From positions 383,501 to 447,500 of the forward strand of contig NZ_CP022189.1 in assembly GCF_003111685.1 (NCBI RefSeq): a stretch of DNA of 64,000 nucleotides. Direction: 5' to 3'. The translations under genes were made by a program, and so were the position numbers. Origin of the DNA: Alloyangia pacifica. Lineage in GTDB: Bacteria > Pseudomonadota > Alphaproteobacteria > Rhodobacterales > Rhodobacteraceae. The notes beneath the pieces were generated by a model. It was not told the DNA's origin, made no database searches, and saw nothing but the letters and a program-made list of their open reading frames with translations. The stretch's first letter is position 1. Each line of letters begins with the position of its first letter. Below are positions 56,775-64,000 of this stretch, in pieces.

Positions 56775-59390
56775 ATGAACTTGGAGAAGTTCACTGAACG
56801 TGCGCGCGGGTTCATTCAGGCCGCGCAGACGATCGCAATGCGGGAAGGCCACCAGAGGCTGGTTCCCGAACACCTGCTGAAGGCCCTGATGGACGATGAC
56901 CAGGGGCTGGCCAGCAACCTGATCACCCGTGCCGGCGGCGCGCCGCAGCGGGTGGTGGGAACCCTCGATCAGAAACTCGCGAAACAGCCGAAGGTCTCGG
57001 GCGACGCCGGCCAGGTGTATCTCGACTCGGCCACCGGGCGCGTGCTTGACGAGGCCGAGAAGATCGCGAAGAAGGCGGGCGACAGTTTCGTTCCCGTCGA
57101 GCGCGTCCTCATGGCCCTCGCCATCGAGCGCAGCGGCGCCAAGGAGGCGCTGGAGGCCGGTGCGGTGACGCCTCAGAAGCTGAACGAGGCTATCAACGAT
57201 ATTCGCAAGGGCCGCACGGCCGACAGCGCCAATGCTGAAGAGGGGTACGATGCCCTCAAGAAGTACGCGCGCGATCTGACCGAGGCCGCGGAGCAGGGCA
57301 AGATCGATCCGATCATTGGCCGCGACGACGAGATCCGCCGCTCGATGCAGGTGCTCTCGCGCCGCACCAAGAACAACCCTGTTCTGATCGGTGAACCCGG
57401 CGTGGGTAAAACCGCAATCGCCGAGGGCCTCGCGCTGCGCATCGTCAATGGCGACGTGCCCGAAAGCCTGCGCAACAAGCGGCTGATGGCGCTCGACATG
57501 GGCGCGCTGATCGCCGGGGCCAAGTACCGCGGCGAGTTCGAGGAGCGGCTGAAGGCCATTCTGAAGGAGATCGAGACCGCTGCCGGCGAGATCATCCTCT
57601 TTATCGACGAGATGCACACGCTTGTGGGCGCGGGGAAGGCGGACGGGGCGATGGACGCCTCGAACCTGCTGAAGCCGGCGCTGGCCCGCGGCGAGCTGCA
57701 CTGCGTCGGTGCCACCACGCTCGACGAGTACCGCAAGCACGTCGAGAAGGACCCGGCGCTCGCGCGGCGCTTCCAGCCGGTGATGGTGCAGGAGCCGACG
57801 GTCGAGGACACGATCTCGATCCTGCGCGGCATAAAGGAGAAGTACGAGCTGCACCACGGCGTGCGGATCTCGGACTCGGCCCTCGTGGCCGCGGCGACGC
57901 TCTCGCACCGCTACATCACCGACCGCTTCCTGCCGGACAAGGCGATCGACCTCATGGACGAGGCCGCCTCCCGCCTGCGCATGGAAGTGGACAGCAAGCC
58001 CGAGGAACTGGACCAGATCGACCGCAACATCCTGCAGATGCAGATCGAGGTCGAGGCGCTGAAGCTCGAGGATGACCAGGCGTCCAAGGACCGCCTCGAA
58101 AAGCTCGAGCGCGAACTGGCCGAGCAGGAAGAGCGTTCTGCCGAGATGACCGCCAAGTGGCAGGCCGAGCGTGACAAGCTGGCCTCGGCGCGGGACATCA
58201 AGGAACAGCTCGACCGGCTGCGCGCCGATCTCGAGATCGCCAAGCGCGAAGGCAACTTTGCCAAGGCCGGTGAGCTTCAGTACGGCAAGATCCCCGAGCT
58301 CGAGCAGCAGCTGGAGCAGGCCGAGAACGCCGAGAGCGACGTCATGGTCGAAGAGGCCGTGCGTCCCGAGCAGATCGCCGAAGTCGTCGAGCGCTGGACC
58401 GGTATTCCGACCAGCAAGATGCTCGAGGGCGAGCGCGAGAAGCTGCTGCGCATGGAAGATGGTCTGCACAAGCGGGTCATCGGCCAGAACCAGGCTGTGC
58501 GCGCCGTCGCCAACGCGGTGCGTCGGGCTCGGGCGGGGCTGAACGACGAGAACCGTCCGCTTGGCTCGTTCCTGTTCCTCGGGCCGACCGGTGTGGGCAA
58601 GACCGAGCTGACCAAGGCCGTGGCCGAGTTCCTCTTCGACGACGACAGCGCGATGGTCCGTATCGACATGTCGGAGTTCATGGAGAAACACGCGGTCGCC
58701 CGTCTGATTGGCGCGCCTCCGGGTTACGTCGGTTATGACGAGGGCGGCGTGCTGACCGAGGCCGTGCGGCGGCGCCCCTATCAGGTGGTGCTGTTCGACG
58801 AGGTCGAGAAGGCGCACCCGGACGTGTTCAACGTGCTTTTGCAGGTGCTCGACGACGGCGTGTTGACCGATGGCCAGGGCCGGACCGTGGACTTCAAGCA
58901 GACGCTGATCGTGCTGACCTCGAACCTCGGCTCGCAGGCGCTCAGCCAGTTGCCCGATGGGGCGGATAGCGCCGCTGCCAAGCGCGACGTGATGGATGCG
59001 GTGCGGGCGCATTTCCGCCCCGAGTTCCTCAACCGTCTCGACGAGACGATCATCTTCGATCGGCTCAAGCGCGAGGACATGGATGGCATCGTCGAGATCC
59101 AGCTGGCGCGCCTGCTCAAGCGTCTGGCGAACCGCAAGGTCACACTGACGCTCGACGAGGGGGCCAAGAAGTGGCTGGCCGAGGAAGGCTACGATCCGGT
59201 CTTCGGCGCGCGTCCGCTCAAGCGGGTGATCCAGCGCGCGCTGCAGGATCCGCTGGCCGAGATGATCCTCGGCGGCGACATCCACGACGGCGACACGGTG
59301 CCGGTGAGTGCCGGGGCTGACGGGCTGATCATCGGCGATCGCATCGGCGCCAGCAACCGGCCCCGCCCGGACGACGCCGTGGTGCACTGA
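56775..59390 (+). CDS. clpB: Chaperone ClpB (Hsp100 disaggregase)
   Basis: The 871-residue AAA+ machine pulls single chains out of aggregates with DnaK. N-domain ([20 protein letters not shown]), D1 P-loop [16 protein letters not shown] near 206, [15 protein letters not shown] near 274. A middle coiled-coil domain spans about 410-530 ([20 protein letters not shown]). D2 P-loop is [18 protein letters not shown] near 604 and [16 protein letters not shown] near 673. No ClpP-binding IGL loop, as expected for ClpB. AAGGAG before the ATG; terminator after. Confidence 0.97.
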   Translation: MNLEKFTERARGFIQAAQTIAMREGHQRLVPEHLLKALMDDDQGLASNLITRAGGAPQRVVGTLDQKLAKQPKVSGDAGQVYLDSATGRVLDEAEKIAKKAGDSFVPVERVLMALAIERSGAKEALEAGAVTPQKLNEAINDIRKGRTADSANAEEGYDALKKYARDLTEAAEQGKIDPIIGRDDEIRRSMQVLSRRTKNNPVLIGEPGVGKTAIAEGLALRIVNGDVPESLRNKRLMALDMGALIAGAKYRGEFEERLKAILKEIETAAGEIILFIDEMHTLVGAGKADGAMDASNLLKPALARGELHCVGATTLDEYRKHVEKDPALARRFQPVMVQEPTVEDTISILRGIKEKYELHHGVRISDSALVAAATLSHRYITDRFLPDKAIDLMDEAASRLRMEVDSKPEELDQIDRNILQMQIEVEALKLEDDQASKDRLEKLERELAEQEERSAEMTAKWQAERDKLASARDIKEQLDRLRADLEIAKREGNFAKAGELQYGKIPELEQQLEQAENAESDVMVEEAVRPEQIAEVVERWTGIPTSKMLEGEREKLLRMEDGLHKRVIGQNQAVRAVANAVRRARAGLNDENRPLGSFLFLGPTGVGKTELTKAVAEFLFDDDSAMVRIDMSEFMEKHAVARLIGAPPGYVGYDEGGVLTEAVRRRPYQVVLFDEVEKAHPDVFNVLLQVLDDGVLTDGQGRTVDFKQTLIVLTSNLGSQALSQLPDGADSAAAKRDVMDAVRAHFRPEFLNRLDETIIFDRLKREDMDGIVEIQLARLLKRLANRKVTLTLDEGAKKWLAEEGYDPVFGARPLKRVIQRALQDPLAEMILGGDIHDGDTVPVSAGADGLIIGDRIGASNRPRPDDAVVH

Positions 59391-59411
59391 GCGACATGCC
59401 TCGCACGTAGT

Positions 59412-59438
59412 AAAGGCCCGCCGTTTCGGCGGGCCTTT
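59412..59438 (+). terminator. Terminator of clpB
   Basis: A perfect 12-bp stem (59412-59423 with 59427-59438) and TTT loop, starting 21 bp after the stop. Confidence 0.9.
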
Positions 59439-59470
59439 CGCATTGGCGGGCGGGATGCGCCCCTAAATGA

Positions 59471-59503
59471 GAGGGGGCGCGGCGCTGGCTGCCGCGCCCC
59501 CTC
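59471..59503 (-). terminator. GC-rich hairpin after the fasciclin gene
   Basis: A perfect 13-bp stem (59471-59483 with 59491-59503), 57 bp past the fasciclin-domain gene on the minus strand. The following sequence (TCATTT) is only partly T-rich, so it is a likely but not perfect terminator. Confidence 0.55.
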
Positions 59504-59559
59504 GCTGACGCCGCGGGCGCCGACCGGGGTTGAAGAGGTGCCGGCACCGCGTGGGGGGA

Positions 59560-60042
59560 TTACTGCGGCATCAGCACTCCGTCGATCACGTGGATGACTC
59601 CGTTCGAAGCTTCGATGTCCGGCTGGGTCACGTTGACTCCGCCGACGGTGACACCGCCTTCGGTCATGATCTCGAGACTTTCTCCCTGTACCGTCTCGGC
59701 CATCATGCCGTTGGTCAGGTCGGAGGACATCACCTTGCCCGGCACCACGTGGTAGGTGAGGATCGCGGTCAGCTTGTCCTTGTTCTCTGGCATCAGCAAC
59801 GTGTCGACCGTGCCCTCGGGCAGGGCGGCGAAGGCCTCGTCGGTGGGGGCGAAGACGGTGAACGGCCCGTCGCCGTTCAGAGTCTCGACCAGCCCGGCGG
59901 CTTCGGCGGCGGCGAGCAAGGTGGAGAAGCTCCCGGCGTCCTGCGCGGTCTCGACGATGGTCTTGCCCATGTGCGAATCCGCCAGCGCGGGCGCGGCGGT
60001 CAGCATGGCTGCGGTGAGGGCAACGGATGTGATGCGGATCAT
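59560..60042 (-). CDS. Secreted fasciclin (FAS1) domain protein
   Basis: The 160-residue product has a signal peptide ([19 protein letters not shown]) and one FAS1 domain: [19 protein letters not shown] near 38, the H1-type [20 protein letters not shown] near 58, [16 protein letters not shown] near 93, and the closing [17 protein letters not shown]1 proteins mediate adhesion or bind small molecules and are common in marine bacteria as periplasmic or secreted proteins. Start 60042 is set by AGGAGGAG 6-7 bases upstream. Confidence 0.92.
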   Translation of the reverse strand: MIRITSVALTAAMLTAAPALADSHMGKTIVETAQDAGSFSTLLAAAEAAGLVETLNGDGPFTVFAPTDEAFAALPEGTVDTLLMPENKDKLTAILTYHVVPGKVMSSDLTNGMMAETVQGESLEIMTEGGVTVGGVNVTQPDIEASNGVIHVIDGVLMPQ

Positions 60043-60372
60043 TATGATCTCCTCCTGTTCGGCATTGAATGTACCCAAGGTTACGCGGCGAAGGTCGGGG
60101 CGGATCACCCCCATTTGCCGAGATCAGGGCGTGGAGCGTGGTTGTCTCGCGCTTGTGAGGTGGCGTCAGCCCGGCGTGAAGGGCATGCCAGAGGGCGCCA
60201 GGCGCGGCCCGGCCGCGCTTGGACGGCACCGGGGCGGCGCAGCTTCGTCGCTAACATGCCGCGCAGGCGTCCCGCGGCGCCCTTCTCGCTTTGCCCCCTC
60301 TGCCGAGCGTTGTAACGATGCCGCCGAACCCGCTTCGACAACCGACACGTTCTACAGACATCCGAGGGAATA
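60043..60372. other. Divergent intergenic region
   Basis: 330 bp between the fasciclin and glutamate-synthase-like genes, which point away from each other, so both promoters must lie here. No coding frame or RNA is supported, and I cannot choose promoter boxes with confidence. Confidence 0.3.
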
Positions 60373-61866
60373 ATGGGCGCGGCAATGTACTTCCTGCAAA
60401 TCCTGGCACTGGTCTTCACAGTGGCCATCGGGCTTGCAGTGCTGGCAGTGGTACTCCTGTACCTGATCGACACCACCCAGACCGGCGACGCGATCCGCCG
60501 CAACTACCCCGTCATCGGCCGCTTCCGCGGCTGGTTCACCAAGCTCGGCGAATTCTTCCGCCAGTATTTCTTCGCTATGGACCGCGAGGAAATGCCGTTC
60601 AACCGAGCGCAGCGCGACTGGGTCTACCATGCCACCAAGGGCAAGGATAACACCGTCGCCTTCGGTTCGACCCGCAACCTCAACATTCCCGGCACGCCGA
60701 TCTTCGTGAATGCGGTCTTCCCGCCGCTCGACGACCAGTTCTCGGTGACGGAACCCATGGTGATCGGGCCGACCGCCAAGCTTCCCTACGTGGCGCGCTC
60801 GATCTTCAACATCTCCGGCATGAGCTACGGCGCCATTTCGCGCCCGGCGGTCGAGGCCCTGAGCCGCGGGGCTGCCGAGGCGGGGATCTGGCTGAACACG
60901 GGCGAGGGCGGGCTCGCGCCTTTCCACGAGCTTGGTGCCTGCGATCTGGTTTACCAGATCGGCACCGCAAAGTTCGGCATTCGCGACGAACACGGCAATA
61001 TCGACGATGCCAAGCTGGCGGCGGTGGGCGCCCGCCCGCAGGTGAAGATGTTCGAGCTGAAACTGGCGCAGGGGGCCAAGCCCGGCAAGGGCGGCATCCT
61101 GCCCGGCGAGAAGGTCAACGCCGAGATCGCGGCGATCCGCGGGCTCAAGGTCGGTCAGCCCGGCATCTCTCCGAACCGCCACCGCGAGATCGACACCTTC
61201 GAGGATCTGCTCGACATGATCGTGCACATTCGCGAGGTCTCGGGCCGGCCGGTGGGCTTCAAGACGGTGATCGGCTCGTCAGACGAATGGGAGCGAATGT
61301 TCCAGCTGATCGTCGAGCGCGGCCCAGAAAGCGCGCCCGACTTCATCACCATCGACGGCGGCGAGGGCGGCACCGGTGCCGCGCCCATGCCGCTGATCGA
61401 CCTCGTCGGCATGCCGATCCGCGAGGCGCTGCCGCGCATCGTCGACCTGCGCGACCGCTACGGGCTGAAGGAACGCATCCGCATTGTTGCCGCCGGCAAG
61501 CTGGTGAACCCCGCCGACGTCGCTTGGGCGATCTGCCTCGGTGCCGACTTCGTCACCTCGGCGCGCGGGTTCATGTTCTCGATGGGCTGCATCCAGGCGC
61601 TGAAGTGCAACCGCAACACCTGCCCCACGGGCATCACCACCCACGACCCGCGCCTGCAGAAGGGGCTCGTGGTCGAGGACAAGTACAAGAAGGTCGCCAA
61701 TTACGCCAAGGCGGTGATCAAGGAGGTCGAGACCATCGCGCATTCCGTCGGCGTCTCCGAGCCGCGCCAGATGCGCCGCCGCCACGTGCGCATCGTGCAG
61801 GCCGACGGCAGCTCGATCCCCTTCTCCAAGCTGCGCCCAAGTTACAGAGGGGACACCGCAACGTGA
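60373..61866 (+). CDS. Membrane-anchored FMN-binding glutamate-synthase-like protein
   Basis: The 497-residue product has an N-terminal membrane helix (FLQILALVFTVAIGLAVLAVVLLYLI) and the central/FMN domain of glutamate synthase: MSYGAISRPAVEALSRGA near 155, GGILPGEKVNAEIAAIRGL near 242, FITIDGGEGGTGAAP near 325. A 3Fe-4S cluster site (GCIQALKCNRNTCPTGI) is near 405-420. It lacks the N-terminal glutaminase domain, so it cannot use glutamine by itself. Substrate and electron donor are unknown. It precedes msrPQ by 82 bp. Confidence 0.9.
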   Translation: MGAAMYFLQILALVFTVAIGLAVLAVVLLYLIDTTQTGDAIRRNYPVIGRFRGWFTKLGEFFRQYFFAMDREEMPFNRAQRDWVYHATKGKDNTVAFGSTRNLNIPGTPIFVNAVFPPLDDQFSVTEPMVIGPTAKLPYVARSIFNISGMSYGAISRPAVEALSRGAAEAGIWLNTGEGGLAPFHELGACDLVYQIGTAKFGIRDEHGNIDDAKLAAVGARPQVKMFELKLAQGAKPGKGGILPGEKVNAEIAAIRGLKVGQPGISPNRHREIDTFEDLLDMIVHIREVSGRPVGFKTVIGSSDEWERMFQLIVERGPESAPDFITIDGGEGGTGAAPMPLIDLVGMPIREALPRIVDLRDRYGLKERIRIVAAGKLVNPADVAWAICLGADFVTSARGFMFSMGCIQALKCNRNTCPTGITTHDPRLQKGLVVEDKYKKVANYAKAVIKEVETIAHSVGVSEPRQMRRRHVRIVQADGSSIPFSKLRPSYRGDTAT

Positions 61867-61948
61867 GATCGCTTTGTTTGGCGGATCGGCGGTTCTCCGC
61901 TAGCTTGCTCGAAACCCGTTACGGGGCAGATGTGCAGGAGGACATCCG

Positions 61949-62851
61949 ATGGCGTTCCGCTGGAAAGGCGATCTCAAGGATCATCACGTCACCGACGAGG
62001 CGCATTGGCTGAACCGCCGGCAGATCATCGGCGGCGCGGCCGGGATCGCGCTCGCCGGTCTCGCCGGGCGCAGCCAGGCGGCGGGAACGCTTGAGCCCAA
62101 TAGTTGGGAAGAGATCACCAGCTACAACAACTACTACGAGTTCGGCACCGGCAAGGAAGACCCCAAGGCCTATGCCGGTGCCCTCACCACCAAGCCCTGG
62201 ACGGTGACCATCGACGGCTTGGTTGACAGTCCCGGTGACTACGCGCTCGAGGACATCCTGTCGAAGATGACCGTCGAGGAGCGCATCTATCGCTTCCGCT
62301 GCGTCGAAGCCTGGTCGATGGTCGTGCCGTGGAACGGTTTCGAGCTTGCCGATCTGCTGGAGCTTGCGGGCGTGCAGTCAGGGGCGAAGTATGTCGCCTT
62401 TGAAACCCTCTACCGTCCCGAGGAAATGCGCGGCACTGCCTACCCCGTGCTCGACTGGCCCTATGTCGAGGGTCTGCGGCTCGACGAGGCGGTGAACCCG
62501 CTGACCTTGCTGGCCACTGGCATCTACGGCAAGGACATCCCCAACCAGAACGGCGCGCCGCTCCGGCTGGTGGTGCCGTGGAAATATGGCTTCAAATCGA
62601 TCAAGTCGATCGTCCGGGTAACGCTGACCGACAGCGAGCCGCCAACCTCGTGGAACAAGGCCAACCCGCGCGAGTACGGTTTCTATTCCAATGTGAACCC
62701 GCAGGTTGACCATCCGCGCTGGTCGCAGGCAACCGAGCGCCCGATCGGTGGCGGCTTCTTCGCCAAGCGCCAGCCGACGCTCATGTTCAACGGCTACGAG
62801 CAGGAGGTCGCTGCCCTTTATGATGGCATGGACCTCTCAAAGAGTTTCTGA
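61949..62851 (+). CDS. msrP: Protein-methionine-sulfoxide reductase, molybdopterin subunit MsrP
   Basis: The 300-residue periplasmic enzyme reduces Met sulfoxide in envelope proteins. A Tat signal is present ([19 protein letters not shown]). The molybdenum-ligand Cys118 sits in [20 protein letters not shown]. The motifs [12 protein letters not shown] near 150, [29 protein letters not shown] near 190-218 and [20 protein letters not shown] near 244 are those of the YedY family. AGGAGGACATCCG site before ATG. It is 3 bp before msrQ. Confidence 0.96.
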   Translation: MAFRWKGDLKDHHVTDEAHWLNRRQIIGGAAGIALAGLAGRSQAAGTLEPNSWEEITSYNNYYEFGTGKEDPKAYAGALTTKPWTVTIDGLVDSPGDYALEDILSKMTVEERIYRFRCVEAWSMVVPWNGFELADLLELAGVQSGAKYVAFETLYRPEEMRGTAYPVLDWPYVEGLRLDEAVNPLTLLATGIYGKDIPNQNGAPLRLVVPWKYGFKSIKSIVRVTLTDSEPPTSWNKANPREYGFYSNVNPQVDHPRWSQATERPIGGGFFAKRQPTLMFNGYEQEVAALYDGMDLSKSF

Positions 62852-62854
62852 GCC

Positions 62855-63475
62855 ATGGTGAATTGGATCAACAGCGTAAGTCGGCGCCTGCCGCCTTGGC
62901 TCCTCTACATGGTCGCACCGCTGCCGGTGGCCTGGTTCCTCTACCTCGGCTTCACCGGAGGGCTTGGGGTCGAGCCGATCCGCGCGCTCGAGCACAAGCT
63001 GGGCGAGCTCGGGCTGCAGATTCTTCTGCTGGTCTTGGCGATCACCCCCCTGCGCCGCTACGCCGGTCTGAACCTGCTGCGCTTCCGCCGGGCGCTGGGG
63101 CTGGTCGCCTTCTTCTATATCACCCTGCATCTTCTGGTCTGGCTGGTGCTCGACGTTCAGATCCCGGCGCAGATCTGGGCCGACATCGTCAAGCGCCCCT
63201 ATATCACCATCGGGATGCTGGCCTTTGTCCTGATGATCCCGCTGGCACTGACCTCGAACAATCTCTCGGTCCGGCGCCTGGGCAAGCGCTGGCGCAAGCT
63301 CCACTGGCTGACCTACCCGGCGGTCCTGCTTGGGTCCCTGCACTTCGTGCTGCTGACCAAGGGATTCCAGATGGAGCCGCTCCTCTATCTCGGCGCGACG
63401 GTGCTGCTTCTGGCGCTGCGGCTGAAGAAACGGAGCTTGGGCCGACTCGGTACGGTCGGAGGGGCGAGAGGGTAG
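62855..63475 (+). CDS. msrQ: Heme-binding membrane subunit MsrQ
   Basis: The 206-residue inner-membrane b-type cytochrome passes electrons from quinones or flavin to MsrP. Six helices, for instance LLYMVAPLPVAWFLYLGFTG and LGLVAFFYITLHLLVWLVL with a heme His in the latter. A second conserved His lies in RKLHWLTYPAVLLGSLHFVLLTKG near 150. Typical length of the family. Confidence 0.95.
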   Translation: MVNWINSVSRRLPPWLLYMVAPLPVAWFLYLGFTGGLGVEPIRALEHKLGELGLQILLLVLAITPLRRYAGLNLLRFRRALGLVAFFYITLHLLVWLVLDVQIPAQIWADIVKRPYITIGMLAFVLMIPLALTSNNLSVRRLGKRWRKLHWLTYPAVLLGSLHFVLLTKGFQMEPLLYLGATVLLLALRLKKRSLGRLGTVGGARG

Positions 63476-63549
63476 GGTGGCCCTGTGCGTCGGGCGCGCA
63501 TCTTCATGCCTCTCCTCTGAGGCGACTCGCAGCGGTTTTTGCACAGGCA

Positions 63550-63558
63550 TGTGGATAA
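63550..63558 (-). promoter_or_regulatory. Consensus DnaA box
   Basis: TTATCCACA on the minus strand, a perfect 9-mer match. Only one strict copy is seen in this gap, so it may be a DnaA regulatory or titration site, or chance, not an origin. Confidence 0.35.
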
Positions 63559-63631
63559 CCCTGTGGGCCGCGCAACATCTGGATCCATGTGAGAGTGTCC
63601 GGCCTCGGGCGGACCTAAGGTAAACGCGGCA

Positions 63632-63661
63632 TTGGGGTGGGTCCAAGAAGAAAAATATAAT
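63632..63661 (+). promoter_or_regulatory. Upstream rRNA promoter candidate (P1)
   Basis: TTGGGG and a perfect TATAAT separated by 18 bases, in the only strongly A/T-rich patch of this gap, which resembles the UP element of rRNA promoters. Confidence 0.4.
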
Positions 63662-63731
63662 CTTATCTTGTTGTTATTGCGCAGTTATTCAGGAAGCTCG
63701 CAAAAACTTCGGTCTCTTCGGAAAAATCCGC

Positions 63732-63760
63732 TTGCAGGCGCCGGGGGGTATCCGTAAAAG
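63732..63760 (+). promoter_or_regulatory. Downstream rRNA promoter candidate (P2)
   Basis: TTGCAG and TAAAAG separated by 17 bases. It would start transcription about 160 bases before boxA. Confidence 0.4.
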
Positions 63761-63919
63761 GCCCCTCACCGGCGGCGCTGAGGCGCACGACGGGACGCCA
63801 GACGGGGCGGCGGCGGGCGGAAACGCGGGGCCGGCGCAGACGAGGCGGACAAGAAATTCGAGAGACGGGCAGGCGGGCGCGCCGAAAGTTAGGGCGCACT
63901 GGTCTGGTTTTGTCTCTCA

Positions 63920-63931
63920 CGCTCTTTGACA
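63920..63931 (+). promoter_or_regulatory. boxA antitermination site of the rRNA leader
   Basis: CGCTCTTTGACA closely matches the boxA consensus (TGCTCTTTAACA), the NusB/NusE binding site of rRNA leaders. Confidence 0.75.
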
Positions 63932-64000
63932 TCGCAGATATCTGAAGAGATATGCGGGCGGCACTGGTTCATTTCGATGGATCAAGCCTGGCATATCAAC

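Larger units (their letters stand above)
63476..64000 (+). other. Promoter and leader region of a ribosomal RNA operon (cut by the window edge)
   Basis: 525 bp with no protein gene. It holds a perfect DnaA-box-like site (63550-63558), two promoter candidates (63632-63661 and 63732-63760), and a boxA antitermination site at 63920-63931. An ATATCT/AGATAT hairpin follows at 63938-63953, and the last bases read like the 5' leader of 16S rRNA in roseobacters. The 16S gene itself should begin beyond base 64000. Confidence 0.65.

Noticed and set aside
56730..59387. An 885-codon minus-strand frame opposite clpB
   Set aside because: Antisense shadow; no domain, no ribosome binding site and complete overlap with clpB.

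Overview
The window is a gene-dense, GC-rich stretch of chromosome from an alphaproteobacterium of the Rhodobacterales (roseobacter type; a Salipiger/Yangia-like relative would fit, but the genus cannot be fixed by reading alone). The evidence is the F0 cluster in the order atpI-atpB-atpE-atpX(b')-atpF split from the F1 cluster atpHAGDC, a MipZ division-site ATPase, MsrPQ, DUF1127 and H-type-lectin small proteins, and strong G/C preference at third codon positions. Nothing points to a plasmid, prophage, transposon or CRISPR array. I count about 68 protein genes. Most are core functions in short operons read from both strands.

Layout. 1-8.7 kb (minus strand): ffh, an overlapping 57-residue gene, three translationally coupled GNAT acetyltransferases, a chorismate mutase and rpsP, closed by a strong terminator. 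A MipA/OmpV-type outer-membrane protein, rimM, a small membrane protein, trmD, rplS and rpmE follow. 9-12 kb: a small secreted protein, a LysR regulator coupled to an EamA exporter, and an orphan ArsR regulator with a large palindrome upstream. 12-14.7 kb: the F0 operon. 14.8-20.6 kb: mipZ, an HdeD-like protein, a GNAT and smc. 20.7-26.5 kb: panBC, a solute-binding protein, an M20 peptidase and a DUF2125 protein. 26.5-34.5 kb: chaC, a MotAB/ExbB-like stator pair, clpA, gloB and a methyltransferase. 34.8-39.8 kb: the F1 operon. 39.9-48.8 kb: H-type lectin, DUF1127, GNAT, prs, a DsbA-fold isomerase, plsY, a catalytically defective dihydroorotase, a tail-anchored protein, pyrB, rsmD, a ferredoxin reductase and a peroxiredoxin. 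48.9-56.4 kb: pterin dehydratase, a FemAB-like protein, GDPD, RidA, a type I secretion ABC/HlyD pair, and MlaA-MlaC. 56.4-63.5 kb: clpB behind a sigma-32-type promoter, a fasciclin-domain protein, a membrane-anchored glutamate-synthase-like FMN protein, and msrPQ. 63.5-64 kb: two promoter candidates and a boxA-containing leader that appear to start a ribosomal RNA operon just beyond the window edge.

How the genes work together. The right half of the first cluster links protein targeting (SRP), ribosome maturation (rimM, trmD) and ribosomal proteins with three acetyltransferases of the RimJ/RimL type. The two atp clusters together encode a complete F1F0 synthase. ClpA, ClpB, MsrPQ, peroxiredoxin, GloB and ChaC make a scattered protein-quality and thiol/redox set. 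MlaA/MlaC and the type I exporter are divergently arranged envelope-transport genes.

Most interesting items: the uncharacterised stator pair, the pyrB-linked pseudo-dihydroorotase with a tail-anchored partner, the coupled small gene between ffh and the GNAT tandem, and the rRNA leader at the edge. No clearly new defence or mobile system is visible.
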